Shown in pieces: positions 7,066 through 14,403 of a stretch of DNA of 15,599 nucleotides. Origin of the DNA: an uncultured Chlamydiae bacterium (GTDB lineage Bacteria > Chlamydiota > Chlamydiia > Chlamydiales > SM23-39); NCBI GenBank assembly GCA_903909295.1, contig CAIVVG010000142.1, forward strand, positions 1 through 15,599, given 5' to 3'. Position numbers and translations under genes: made by a program. Each line of letters begins with the position of its first letter. Within the stretch, counting starts at the first letter, position 1. Under the pieces are notes generated by a model. That model was not told where the DNA came from. It saw nothing but the letters and a program-made list of their open reading frames with translations, and did no database searches.

Positions 7066-7380
7066 ATGCCAGACTTTCAAACTGTAAAAACTTGGGCGCC
7101 AAGACTCCTTTTCGCCACCGTATGCGGGCACTACTGCCTGGGCTGGGCCTATGAAGTCGGGCTCATGCACCAAATCGACCTGATTGCCATGGGCATTTTC
7201 AAACACTTTGTCGGCAGGACCGGCTTATCGGTGTTTATGCCCCGCTTCCAGGCCTATTCTCCACAAGTATTTCAAAGCGTCGCCAGCATGATGGGAGCCC
7301 TCCTCTTCACGGGGGTCGAGAAAACCTGTAGCTTTGTTTACCAAAAAATGGCTCCCCCACAAAAGCCCGCAGTGGTATAA
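7066..7380 (+). CDS. Small hypothetical membrane-associated protein
   Basis: A 104-residue protein that I cannot assign to a named family. It has a moderately hydrophobic segment at about 13-30 (PRLLFATVCGHYCLGWAY), a central Gly/His-rich part with FKHFVGRTGLSVFMPRFQAYS, and a second hydrophobic helix at about 72-84 (VASMMGALLFTGVEK), then a short Pro/Lys tail. The Cys and His residues near the first segment could bind a ligand, but this is not a known motif. It lies between the DedA-type gene (44 bp upstream) and the glycosyltransferase gene (9 bp downstream), all on the plus strand, each with its own -10-like element. Its TAA stop overlaps the TATAAT of the next gene. Confidence 0.65.
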   Translation: MPDFQTVKTWAPRLLFATVCGHYCLGWAYEVGLMHQIDLIAMGIFKHFVGRTGLSVFMPRFQAYSPQVFQSVASMMGALLFTGVEKTCSFVYQKMAPPQKPAVV

Positions 7381-7381
7381 T
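7376..7381 (+). promoter_or_regulatory. Extended -10 promoter of the glycosyltransferase gene
   Basis: Consensus TATAAT preceded by TGG (extended -10), ending 8 bp before the ATG at 7390 and overlapping the upstream TAA stop. No clear -35 is needed with an extended -10. The bases between (CACCCCTT) hold no ribosome binding site, so a leaderless transcript is predicted. Confidence 0.6.
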
Positions 7382-7389
7382 CACCCCTT

Positions 7390-8538
7390 ATGCGATGGAT
7401 TTTCCTCTCCCTTTGCTTTATCTGTTCCCTTCAGGCGGACCCCTCGAAGAAGATCTGTCTCAATATGATCGTCAAAAACGAGAGCGCGGTGATCCGGCGG
7501 TCCCTGACCTCCGCAAAACCCCTCATCGATTATTGGGTCATTGTCGATACCGGTTCCACAGATGGAACCCAAGCGATCATTCGCGAGGTCATGAAAGACA
7601 TCCCCGGAGAATTGCACGAACGCTCCTGGGTCAATTTTGAAGTGAACCGCAATCAGGCCATGGAATTGGCTAAGGAGAAGGGGGACTATCTCCTCTTCAT
7701 CGACGCCGATGAGGAATTTGTTATTTCCGACGGAGCCGCCTTGGCCAAACTCGATCGAGATTGCTATCTCATAAAAGTCCATGAGCAGATGGATAATTCC
7801 ATTGATTATACCCGAGCACTACTCGTCAATAATCGGTTGCCCTGGAGATGGGAAGGAGTTCTTCACGAACTCCTCGACTGTCCATTAGATCCTACCCCCT
7901 ACCTCCTAGAAGGAATCAAGGTGGTGTCCCGCTCTGCCGAGGGAGCTCGTTCAAAAGACCCGAATAAATATCTCAACGATGCGGCCGTTTTGGAAGAGGC
8001 ATTGAAGAAAGATCCCAATAATAGCCGCTATACATTCTACCTCGCACAAAGCTACTTAAACGCACAGGAGTACGCCAAATCGTTGAAAAACTACCAGAAA
8101 CGAGCTAAAATGGGCGGATTTGACGAAGAAGTATTTATCTCCCTTTACGTCAGCGGCCACCTTCAAGAAAAGCTCGGACTCCTCTCAGAGGTATTTATCG
8201 ATTCCTATTGGAAGGCCTATCACGCTCGCCCCACCCGCGCCGAGCCGCTCTACCGCTTGGCCGACCATTATAAGCGGGCCGGGTACCCCCTTATGAGCTA
8301 CCTTTTATCGAGCTACGCTCTCTCCATCCCTTTCCCCTCATCGGATGTCCTCTTTACTGAGCCCTGGGTTTATGAATGGGGACTCCTCGTCAATACAGGA
8401 GAGACCGGTGCCGTGCTTGGAAAAAACAAAGAGGCTCTCCACGCCCTAGAAGTTGCGATCACCCGCCCTTCGTTACCAGCAGAGACCCGCTTGGCCGAGG
8501 AGCAAAATATCCAAACGCTCAAAGAGCGGCTTCGTTAA
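7390..8538 (+). CDS. Family 2 glycosyltransferase with signal peptide and TPR-like tail
   Basis: A 382-residue protein with a GT2 (GT-A fold) domain at about 22-190: KICLNMIVKNE at the first strand, VDTGSTDGT at 52-60 (nucleotide-sugar contact), and the metal-binding FIDADEEF at 103-110 with Asp105/Asp107. The C-terminal half, from about 197, has TPR-like helical pairs (for example EEALKKDPNNSRYTFYLAQ and LNAQEYAKSLKNYQKR). Oddly, the protein starts with a typical Sec signal, one Arg then about 13 hydrophobic residues ending SLQA-D, with no alternative Met before the catalytic domain. GT2 enzymes need cytosolic nucleotide sugars, so this may be a membrane anchor or the enzyme may be exported. 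Its TAA shares one base with the prfC ATG (TAATG), so the two are translationally coupled. Confidence 0.85.
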   Translation: MRWIFLSLCFICSLQADPSKKICLNMIVKNESAVIRRSLTSAKPLIDYWVIVDTGSTDGTQAIIREVMKDIPGELHERSWVNFEVNRNQAMELAKEKGDYLLFIDADEEFVISDGAALAKLDRDCYLIKVHEQMDNSIDYTRALLVNNRLPWRWEGVLHELLDCPLDPTPYLLEGIKVVSRSAEGARSKDPNKYLNDAAVLEEALKKDPNNSRYTFYLAQSYLNAQEYAKSLKNYQKRAKMGGFDEEVFISLYVSGHLQEKLGLLSEVFIDSYWKAYHARPTRAEPLYRLADHYKRAGYPLMSYLLSSYALSIPFPSSDVLFTEPWVYEWGLLVNTGETGAVLGKNKEALHALEVAITRPSLPAETRLAEEQNIQTLKERLR

Positions 8539-10106
8539 TGGATAAGGAACTGCAAGAAGCCGTCGCAAAACGGCGCACATTCGCGATCATCAGTCACCCC
8601 GACGCGGGGAAGACGACCCTTACAGAAAAACTCCTCCTCTATTCCGGGACCATCATCACAGCGGGAATGGTGAAGGGGCGCAAAGGACGTAAAGCGGCTG
8701 CCTCTGACTGGATGGCGATGGAACAAGAGCGGGGGATCTCGATCACCTCTTCCGCCATGCAGTTCACCTATAAAGACACGATCATCAACGTACTCGATAC
8801 GCCAGGCCACGAAGATTTTTCTGAAGATACCTACCGCACCCTCACCGCTGCCGACTGCGCCATCATGGTCCTCGACGCTTCCAAAGGGGTCGAAAAGCAG
8901 ACGCTCAAACTCTTTGAAGTATGCCGTTTTCGAAAAATCCCCGTTTTGACGTTCATCAACAAGATGGATATGCCCGGGCGCGACCCCTTAGAGCTCATGA
9001 ATGAAGTGGAAAACGTCCTCCAAATCCAATCTTATGCGATGAACTGGCCCATTGGGACCGGGAGAGAGTTTCAAGGCGTTTTTGACCGCGCGACCCAAGA
9101 GTGCTTACTCTTCACCAAAGTCTCCCATGGCGGCGCACAGAAAGCGCAAATGGACCGAGTTCCATTAGATCGATCCAAAATGACCCAAGAATGGCGAGAC
9201 GAACTCGACCTTCTCGAGATGGCCGGCAATGCGTTCTCTATGGAGGATTTCTTAGGCGGCAAAGTCACCCCCGTTTTCTTTGCCTCCGCCCTCACCAATT
9301 TTGGCGTAGAACCCTTCTTCGACGCGTTTATCCACTTAGCCCCCTGCCCCCACGCCCGCCTCGCCAATAAAGCAGACGGGACAGAAGTTGAGATCGACCC
9401 CATCACGACCCCTTTTAGCGGCTACGTATTCAAACTCCAAGCCAACATGGACCGTCGCCACCGCGACAACATGGCCTTTATCCGGATCTGTTCCGGTAGG
9501 TTTGAGCGAGATCTCGTCGTAAAACACCACCGCCTGGGCCGCGAAATCCGCCTCTCCCGCCCCCACGGCATGCTCGCAGGAGAAAGGACCACCCTCGACA
9601 TCGCCTATCCCGGCGATGTGATCGGAGTGATCAACCCCTCTCTCTTCGCCATCGGAGATACCCTCTCGATTACTGGCGGCTTTGAATTCAAGCCCCTCCC
9701 CCAATTCCAGCCCGAAGTCTTTGCGCGGCTCTACCCCAAAGATGTCGGCAAACGAAAATCATTTGATAAAGGGATCGTGCAGCTAGTAGATGAGGGAGCG
9801 ATCCAGCTGATTAAAGGGTACGAAAGAGAAGGGGACCTCATCTTCGCAGCCGTCGGTAAGCTGCAGTTTGAAGTGATGCAGTACCGCTTGAAAGATGAGT
9901 ATGGCGTCGAAACAATCCTCACCCACCTCCCCTACCAATGCAGCGCCTGGATCTTAGGAGACATGAAGACCTTTGCCAAATCTTCGACTTCCCTGCTTGC
10001 CCAAGACCGAAAAGGGCACCCGATGATCCTCTTTACTGACATTTGGGACAAGCAGTACTGCATCCGACAAAACCCTAAACACCAACTCGTCGACGTCCTT
10101 GTTTAG
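8538..10106 (+). CDS. prfC: Peptide chain release factor 3 (RF3)
   Basis: RF3 is the translational GTPase that removes RF1 or RF2 from the ribosome after termination. This 522-residue protein is close in size to E. coli RF3 (529). The GTPase motifs are intact: P-loop SHPDAGKTT at 19-27, GISITSSAM at 66-74 (switch I), DTPGHEDF at 87-94, NKMD at 141-144, and a SAL motif in FFASALTNFG. RF3-specific features include GMVKGRKGRKAAASDWM around 43-59 and FEVMQYRLKDEYGVE in the C-terminal part. The ATG at 8538 overlaps the previous gene's TAA by one base, so translation is probably coupled to the glycosyltransferase; no strong ribosome binding site is present. The open frame extends upstream of this ATG, but that part is out-of-frame overlap. 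Confidence 0.96.
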   Translation: MDKELQEAVAKRRTFAIISHPDAGKTTLTEKLLLYSGTIITAGMVKGRKGRKAAASDWMAMEQERGISITSSAMQFTYKDTIINVLDTPGHEDFSEDTYRTLTAADCAIMVLDASKGVEKQTLKLFEVCRFRKIPVLTFINKMDMPGRDPLELMNEVENVLQIQSYAMNWPIGTGREFQGVFDRATQECLLFTKVSHGGAQKAQMDRVPLDRSKMTQEWRDELDLLEMAGNAFSMEDFLGGKVTPVFFASALTNFGVEPFFDAFIHLAPCPHARLANKADGTEVEIDPITTPFSGYVFKLQANMDRRHRDNMAFIRICSGRFERDLVVKHHRLGREIRLSRPHGMLAGERTTLDIAYPGDVIGVINPSLFAIGDTLSITGGFEFKPLPQFQPEVFARLYPKDVGKRKSFDKGIVQLVDEGAIQLIKGYEREGDLIFAAVGKLQFEVMQYRLKDEYGVETILTHLPYQCSAWILGDMKTFAKSSTSLLAQDRKGHPMILFTDIWDKQYCIRQNPKHQLVDVLV

Positions 10107-10148
10107 CGGCATCACTAACACCGCGATGGGACGGGCCCCTTGATCTTG

Positions 10149-10300
10149 ATGGTGAAAGTGATTCCGAACGCCCACAAAAACCAGATCGTGGGGCTGTTCG
10201 ACGGCGTCCTGAAGGGGCGGCAAGTGCCTTGCCGCAGCTTAACAGATAGCTCGGCTAACTCGGCTCTTGAATGGCCGAGATTGCGCTCGAGCAGCAGTTC
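10149..10300 (+). pseudogene. DUF167 (YggU-like) gene remnant
   Basis: From ATG 10149 the frame reads VKVIPNAHKNQIVGLFDGVLK, the first strands of a DUF167/YggU-type protein (P-x-A...IVG..DG.LKVR). About 9 residues later SSANSALEW resembles the family's GKANxALIE(F/W)LA helix, then the family pattern is lost in this frame; the neighbouring frame reads MAEIALEQQ, as if an indel followed the helix. An intact protein would be about 75-100 residues with a conserved C-terminal strand, which I cannot find. The in-frame ORF runs on to 10472 into the antisense of the next gene and is not credible. It lies 42 bp after prfC. A GCGGCAAG/CTTGCCGC hairpin (10217-10235) sits in its middle. Confidence 0.5.
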
Positions 10301-10342
10301 AAAAATGGGGGGCTATATACTGTTGTCGATATTGCCCCCCAT
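10301..10342 (-). terminator. Likely intrinsic terminator of the minus-strand unit
   Basis: 10305-10318 and 10329-10342 form a 14-bp stem with one mismatch: ATGGGGGGC, one unpaired T, ATAT, a 10-nt loop, and the complement. On the minus strand the stem is followed by a T-run (TTTTTG from its last base), about 66 bp after the stop of the C39-like gene at 10408. On the plus strand no T-run follows, so it points to the minus-strand operon. Confidence 0.6.
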
Positions 10343-10373
10343 ATTTGCATCGAAAATAGGCTCAAAAGAACCG

Positions 10374-10409
10374 AAAAATCGATCAAAATTTTTTTACAGA
10401 ACACCCTCT
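10374..10409. repeat. 36-bp direct repeat, copy 2
   Basis: Identical to bases 1-36. Its right end overlaps the stop codon of the minus-strand C39-like gene (10408-10410). To its left the sequence is non-coding. Together with the DUF167 remnant and hairpins it fills the 301 bp between the convergent prfC and C39-like genes. Confidence 0.85.
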
Positions 10410-11394
10410 AAGGAGCGGAAGCTTCGACCGCTCGGTAAACGGCCACCTCATTGGACTCAATTGTCTCCATAGTCGTATAAGTACTCTTCTCCGCCACAAT
10501 CACCCACTTTTGGACTGCGCGCGCCTCTTGAGCATTGAACTGTTCCGTCGGCACATTCTCCATCACATTGTAGCGATACAGATTGTAAGTAACCCCAGGC
10601 GTTAAGCCCGATACCGTCACGGTGAGCGTCACAGGTGCTGCCGTAGGAGGTGTATTCGATTGGCTCACCATTGCGGGAAGCTCACTATTCACACTGGTCT
10701 CCACTCTCACAGGAAGTGTGTCTCCCGCTACTCCCTGAATGGTCAGACCGTAATTGGATGCATCATTCGACAAGGAGTAGATCGGGCTGCTGAGTAAATT
10801 GGCTTCAGCCCTGCTCTTTTGAGCCTCTCCGAATGTCAACTGGAACAGATAAGGGCGGTGCTCTCCATCCTCTTTGTAAAGGCCGTGATCGCTGAAATGA
10901 AACACATCGTTCGGATCATAGGCCGTCCCGCTCATGTCATTGGAATCGATCTGAAAGACAGTGACGATATGGTCATAATCATCATCCCCTGGATGGCTGC
11001 TGCCCGGATGAAAAATCGACTGATTCATATAGAGGCCGATGCAAACCGGATTGCCCTGAACTACCTGCTGCTTAACCCATACCAAGAAGTCATCTGTATT
11101 CTCTTCGCTATCGGTGTCCCACTCGGTTGCATTGAGGCGCATGCCAGACGCAGCTGTACCGTCATTGATTCCAATCAGCAAAGCCCCACTGGTCTGTGGA
11201 GCGCCTTGCAGAGCGATGTCGCGCGCCGTGTACTGAGAGAGGTACTGCCCCCAGTAAATCCCCCCAGAAATCAGGGCCGTTTCTCCGCAGTAGCCCCCAT
11301 TGGCATTCCACTGCAATCGAGGAGGAAGATCGTTTTGAACCGTTCCCGCCATAAGGGAACAGGCCGTACCGAGAAGCAAGTAAATTTGACGCAT
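10408..11394 (-). CDS. Secreted papain-like (C39-like) cysteine protease
   Basis: Start: ATG at 11394, with AAAGGAGAG upstream; a longer frame to 11421 lacks such a site. The 328-residue product opens with a Sec signal (MRQIYLLLGTACSLMAG). Residues 29-185 look like a papain-fold peptidase: NANGGYCGETAL with catalytic Cys36, DYDHIVTVFQID with His142, and TAYDPND with Asp160/Asn162, the Cys-His-Asp order of C39-like enzymes. Residues about 215-322 are beta-rich and end in LTVTVSGLTPGVTYNLYRYN, typical of a fibronectin type III-like fold. It would act outside the cytoplasm; substrate unknown, and it lacks the ABC exporter that C39 bacteriocin peptidases have. It is last in a minus-strand run after the SET and ATP-grasp genes (30-bp gap). 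A terminator follows at 10342-10301. Confidence 0.7.
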   Translation of the reverse strand: MRQIYLLLGTACSLMAGTVQNDLPPRLQWNANGGYCGETALISGGIYWGQYLSQYTARDIALQGAPQTSGALLIGINDGTAASGMRLNATEWDTDSEENTDDFLVWVKQQVVQGNPVCIGLYMNQSIFHPGSSHPGDDDYDHIVTVFQIDSNDMSGTAYDPNDVFHFSDHGLYKEDGEHRPYLFQLTFGEAQKSRAEANLLSSPIYSLSNDASNYGLTIQGVAGDTLPVRVETSVNSELPAMVSQSNTPPTAAPVTLTVTVSGLTPGVTYNLYRYNVMENVPTEQFNAQEARAVQKWVIVAEKSTYTTMETIESNEVAVYRAVEASAP

Positions 11395-11424
11395 AGAACA
11401 CTCTCCTTTGATGATCCGCATATT

Positions 11425-12555
11425 CTACCAAAAAAATAATTTTTTATATAGACGGCGCAGAGGAGCGTGGTACTTAGGAGGAGCAACTCGAAGACAAAAC
11501 TGCTTGAGGGGGGTTGTGAAAAAGAAGGAGATCAGGAGCCACAATAAGACCCCCGGATCCCCTTTAGGGAGAAAATGCCAAGAGCGGTATCGATTGCAAA
11601 GGACTTCCCAATGCTTAAGACGAAAGAGGTAGGGAAAGACCCGTTGCTGCGAACTGGAGGAAGAAGCCGGGTGGTGCAGCGTCTCCCTTTGAGCAAACCA
11701 GTTGCGAATGCGAGGGGCGGGATCGTCTCCTAAAAACAGAGAATAGGAAACCCATACATTGGGGCGGACATCGACCTCAAAATAAAAACGCTCTTGGCCC
11801 ACCTGCATACAAGAAATCGTCGTAAAGCCGTGAAGTCCGAGAGCCCGCCCAATTTGGGACAACTCCTCAAATATCTCCCTCGGTACCAGACTCAGAGGAG
11901 TATACGTTCTGAGCGACGAGGGGCCATATTTACCACCCCACACCCGCTCAATTTTAGAGTGGGCGAAGTGGACCAACTTCCCCTCAAAAAAGATCCCCGA
12001 TAAATCGAGCTCCACACCGTCCAACTTCTTTTGAACCAAGAAGGGGCCTTGACCTGCGCGCACCCATGAAGGGTATGTCCACTCATCAATCCCTAACCCC
12101 CCATTGGAGGCGTCTTGCTTAAGCAGTACGGGAAATCCAAGCTCCTCCGCCGCGGCGAGCGCCTCCTCCTGATTGTGCGCAACGCGCGAGGGCGGCGTCT
12201 GAATGCCGTGCGCCGCAAATATTTTTGCGAGGCCCACTTTAGAAAAAAGATGCGAAAAATGCTCTTCCCTTTGAACGGGAAGAACCCTGAGTTTGTCCTC
12301 AAGAGAAAGCTCTGACTGGAGCAGCTCTCGCAGCGTATCGTCTTCTGTCGGAATGATCCAATCGTACTTCTCTCGGATCCTCTCAACTACCACTGGAATC
12401 AAAGACACCCCGCTCGGAACAAAATCAAAGCGGCGAACAAACCGGGAATGGCGCAAACAGCGAGAAGAGCCGATGACATCGACCCAAAACCCCGCTCTGG
12501 TCAACATCTCGGGAAGGAACCACATCAGCCCCTCTCCCCTACCAATCAACAACAC
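11425..12555 (-). CDS. ATP-grasp family ligase-like protein
   Basis: A 376-residue protein with ATP-grasp layout. N-terminal Rossmann-like part: LLIGRGEGLMWFLPEMLTRAG at 2-22, then IIPTEDDTL at 67-75. The ATP-binding part has FPVLLKQDASNGGLGI at 141-156 (Lys146 and Gly loop), LVQKKLDGVELDLSG at 173-187, and the metal-binding FYFEVDVRPN at 257-266 (Glu260, Asp262). These enzymes join a carboxylate to an amine or thiol through an acyl-phosphate; the substrate cannot be told. An unusual hydrophobic stretch at about 336-348 near the basic C-terminus may tether it to the membrane. The start is GTG at 12555, one base after the SET gene stop (TAATGTG), so it must be translated by coupling; an ATG at 12557 is out of frame and stops at once. 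Confidence 0.8.
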   Translation of the reverse strand: MLLIGRGEGLMWFLPEMLTRAGFWVDVIGSSRCLRHSRFVRRFDFVPSGVSLIPVVVERIREKYDWIIPTEDDTLRELLQSELSLEDKLRVLPVQREEHFSHLFSKVGLAKIFAAHGIQTPPSRVAHNQEEALAAAEELGFPVLLKQDASNGGLGIDEWTYPSWVRAGQGPFLVQKKLDGVELDLSGIFFEGKLVHFAHSKIERVWGGKYGPSSLRTYTPLSLVPREIFEELSQIGRALGLHGFTTISCMQVGQERFYFEVDVRPNVWVSYSLFLGDDPAPRIRNWFAQRETLHHPASSSSSQQRVFPYLFRLKHWEVLCNRYRSWHFLPKGDPGVLLWLLISFFFTTPLKQFCLRVAPPKYHAPLRRLYKKLFFW

Positions 12556-12556
12556 A

Positions 12557-13252
12557 TTAGACAGAAATAACTCGTAACTTCCGATTGAGTTGAAATGTGT
12601 TTGGAGTCATGAAGAACGGTTTGATCTTTAACGCCCCCCAATAGCTTTTGTCCTTCCCCTCGTAACAGACAAGTAACTGCTGTCCGGGCAAGATCTTCTT
12701 TCTGGCGACGTAGATGATTTCGCAAGGCCCCGTCTCCAAACCCAATGAATTGGCGGGAATCTGCAGCAACTCCGCTTCGATATTCGGCTTTGTAGAGTGA
12801 TTGATAAAACGGGTGAAGTTCCCCCGCTTTTCCCCATCGAGGTCCAATGAATAGCGGCGGCGCGGACGGTAGCTCCTCGTCGGATCGAAGAGACGTTGTT
12901 CCTCCTTGGTCAATACCAAGCCAGTAATCAGACCAAAGATGTAATCGGAATCGCTCTCGCTATCTTGAGGGACCAGCGCGACTTCCCCCGCATAAGGGGC
13001 AATGACCTCCCCCTTCAAAATCGGCTTTGCATCCGGGTGTAAAAAAATTCCATGACCCAGCTTGCCCTTCAGCTTTCTCAGGACAAAGCGCTCAGGGAGC
13101 CCCTTTTCCTCAATTTTCTTTGAAACTGAGACGATCTCCATCAACAGTTTTTTAGCTCCTCGGGGGACATGTATCCGATTCTTTCTTAACTTCTTAAGAA
13201 CAGATTTCTTTAAAATACCGTCAATCAGTTGTCTTGGATCTTTGAATCTCAT
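12557..13252 (-). CDS. SET-domain lysine methyltransferase (NUE/cpnSET-like)
   Basis: SET enzymes move a methyl group from S-adenosylmethionine to protein lysines. This 231-residue protein has the SET core: GHGIFLHPDAKP at 66-77, IAPYAGEVALV at 84-94, the SAM-binding RFINHSTKPN at 148-157 (RFxNHxxxPN), and GQQLLVCYEG at 190-199 with catalytic-position Tyr197. The N-terminal 60 residues are very basic. Size and layout match chlamydial SET proteins: NUE of C. trachomatis is secreted and methylates host histones, and cpnSET of C. pneumoniae methylates the bacterial histone-like protein. Which target applies here cannot be read from sequence. It is first in a tight set with the ATP-grasp gene (1-bp gap) and the C39-like gene. 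A good promoter lies upstream with TATAAT 6 bp from the ATG. Confidence 0.88.
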   Translation of the reverse strand: MRFKDPRQLIDGILKKSVLKKLRKNRIHVPRGAKKLLMEIVSVSKKIEEKGLPERFVLRKLKGKLGHGIFLHPDAKPILKGEVIAPYAGEVALVPQDSESDSDYIFGLITGLVLTKEEQRLFDPTRSYRPRRRYSLDLDGEKRGNFTRFINHSTKPNIEAELLQIPANSLGLETGPCEIIYVARKKILPGQQLLVCYEGKDKSYWGALKIKPFFMTPNTFQLNRKLRVISV

Positions 13253-13258
13253 ACGTTA

Positions 13259-13288
13259 ATTATACTAACTAAACACTATAAAAATCAA
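13259..13288 (-). promoter_or_regulatory. Promoter of the SET/ATP-grasp operon
   Basis: Minus strand: TTGATT (13288-13283), 18-bp spacer, consensus TATAAT (13264-13259), then only 6 bp (TAACGT) to the ATG at 13252. No ribosome binding site is possible after the predicted start point, so the mRNA should be leaderless. This is the strongest sigma-70-type match in the window. Confidence 0.7.
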
Positions 13289-13335
13289 CGATTTTGGGGA
13301 GGGCGTATTATCCATGACTTACGGAAATTTCTTGG

Positions 13336-14391
13336 CTAAAAACCAGCTCTCAATGTGTCAGTCGCTAGGATTGCGATATCCTCAAGGAAAGACTTCGGCG
13401 CTCTGACTGGCACCACTGCAAGTGCCGGATTCCGTTGGGTAAATTGCGGTGTTGCAGCATCGAATTTCATCGGGAAAATATCGACCCATAACTTGGCCAA
13501 TCTCGATGCGGGCAACCCAGCCCGTTTTCCCTGTAAGTAATTATATTTATGTTCTCTGCGGTACTGTGTATTGAAGTATCCAACGACCAGGTCCCCGAAT
13601 GTCCCACCGCTGAGTTTAAACAATCCGTATGCGGGGTCAAAAAGATAGCCTTGACTATCAGAGCATTTCACAACTAAGAGGGCGTGATAGCCACTCGCGT
13701 TATCTATCAAGACGAGATGAGAGCCGTCCCCAAGGTTTTCTATCTCGGTCTGATTGGAGAAAAAAATGGCCCCCTTGTCGGGCGCAGAACGCAAGTCATC
13801 GGGCACTAAGGTCAACCTATGTGGATTTTCAATAATCAGGCCTTTAGGCCCGGGGGGACTGAAAGTGCGATGGAGCAGGCATGCTTCTTTAGGTGCTCCT
13901 TCTACAAAGAGATTGGCACATTCGATCAAACACCCTTCTCTTTCAGCTGCGCTGGCTGAGGGCCCAACCGAACGTTCATATAAGTAATCAAAATACAAAG
14001 AAGAGCCAAGGCAAACCCCGATATCGTAGGGAAAATCTTCTGTGAGCTCCTGAGGGCGATTCACAGTCCTAATTAAGGGGATCACTGCAGGGACAGAATG
14101 CATATACTCAGTGAAAAGAGTCAGAGACCCCATCGCGCTTCGGGCCAAGCGGTCGTACCCCAAATAACGGGCGGTCTCCGCAGCGACCATAGCAGCAGTG
14201 ACCGGCATTATGAAAACAACCTTCCCTACAAAGGGGTTAATCCACCTTGAACTGGCCATATGCCTGTGAATCCAACCACTCTGATGAAACACTTCATGCA
14301 CATCGGGAACCTGACTCAGATTCTGCTCAGCCAGCTTGGCTTGCACAAGTATTGCCGGAGAGAGCGCTATTCCCGTTGATTGGACTGACAT
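13336..14391 (-). CDS. YopT/C58-like cysteine protease, putative effector
   Basis: A 351-residue protein with the catalytic triad pattern of the YopT/AvrPphB (C58) peptidases: YDIGVCLGSSLYFDYL with Cys127, SGYHALLVVKC with His236, and YLFDPAYGLFKL with Asp252. The His-Asp spacing of 16 and the FDPxxGxF context match YopT as I recall it (Cys139, His258, Asp274). Known members are injected by type III secretion and cut host proteins such as prenylated Rho GTPases. No Sec signal is present; there is a hydrophobic stretch at about 57-71. The C-terminus is Pro/Ala-rich and basic. GAGGG lies 5 nt before the ATG. It follows the 130-residue gene by 12 bp, so the two form an operon. The C39-like family is an alternative assignment. 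Confidence 0.65.
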   Translation of the reverse strand: MSVQSTGIALSPAILVQAKLAEQNLSQVPDVHEVFHQSGWIHRHMASSRWINPFVGKVVFIMPVTAAMVAAETARYLGYDRLARSAMGSLTLFTEYMHSVPAVIPLIRTVNRPQELTEDFPYDIGVCLGSSLYFDYLYERSVGPSASAAEREGCLIECANLFVEGAPKEACLLHRTFSPPGPKGLIIENPHRLTLVPDDLRSAPDKGAIFFSNQTEIENLGDGSHLVLIDNASGYHALLVVKCSDSQGYLFDPAYGLFKLSGGTFGDLVVGYFNTQYRREHKYNYLQGKRAGLPASRLAKLWVDIFPMKFDAATPQFTQRNPALAVVPVRAPKSFLEDIAILATDTLRAGF

Positions 14392-14403
14392 GCTATCCCT
14401 CTT

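Noticed and set aside
10271..10411. 46-codon plus-strand ORF starting MAEIALEQQ and ending within the 36-bp repeat
   Set aside because: No ribosome binding site, it crosses the terminator hairpin, and its start is better explained as the frameshifted part of the DUF167 remnant.
10140..10472. 110-residue ORF covering the DUF167 remnant
   Set aside because: Only its first third resembles a protein family; the rest crosses hairpins and the antisense of the C39-like gene.
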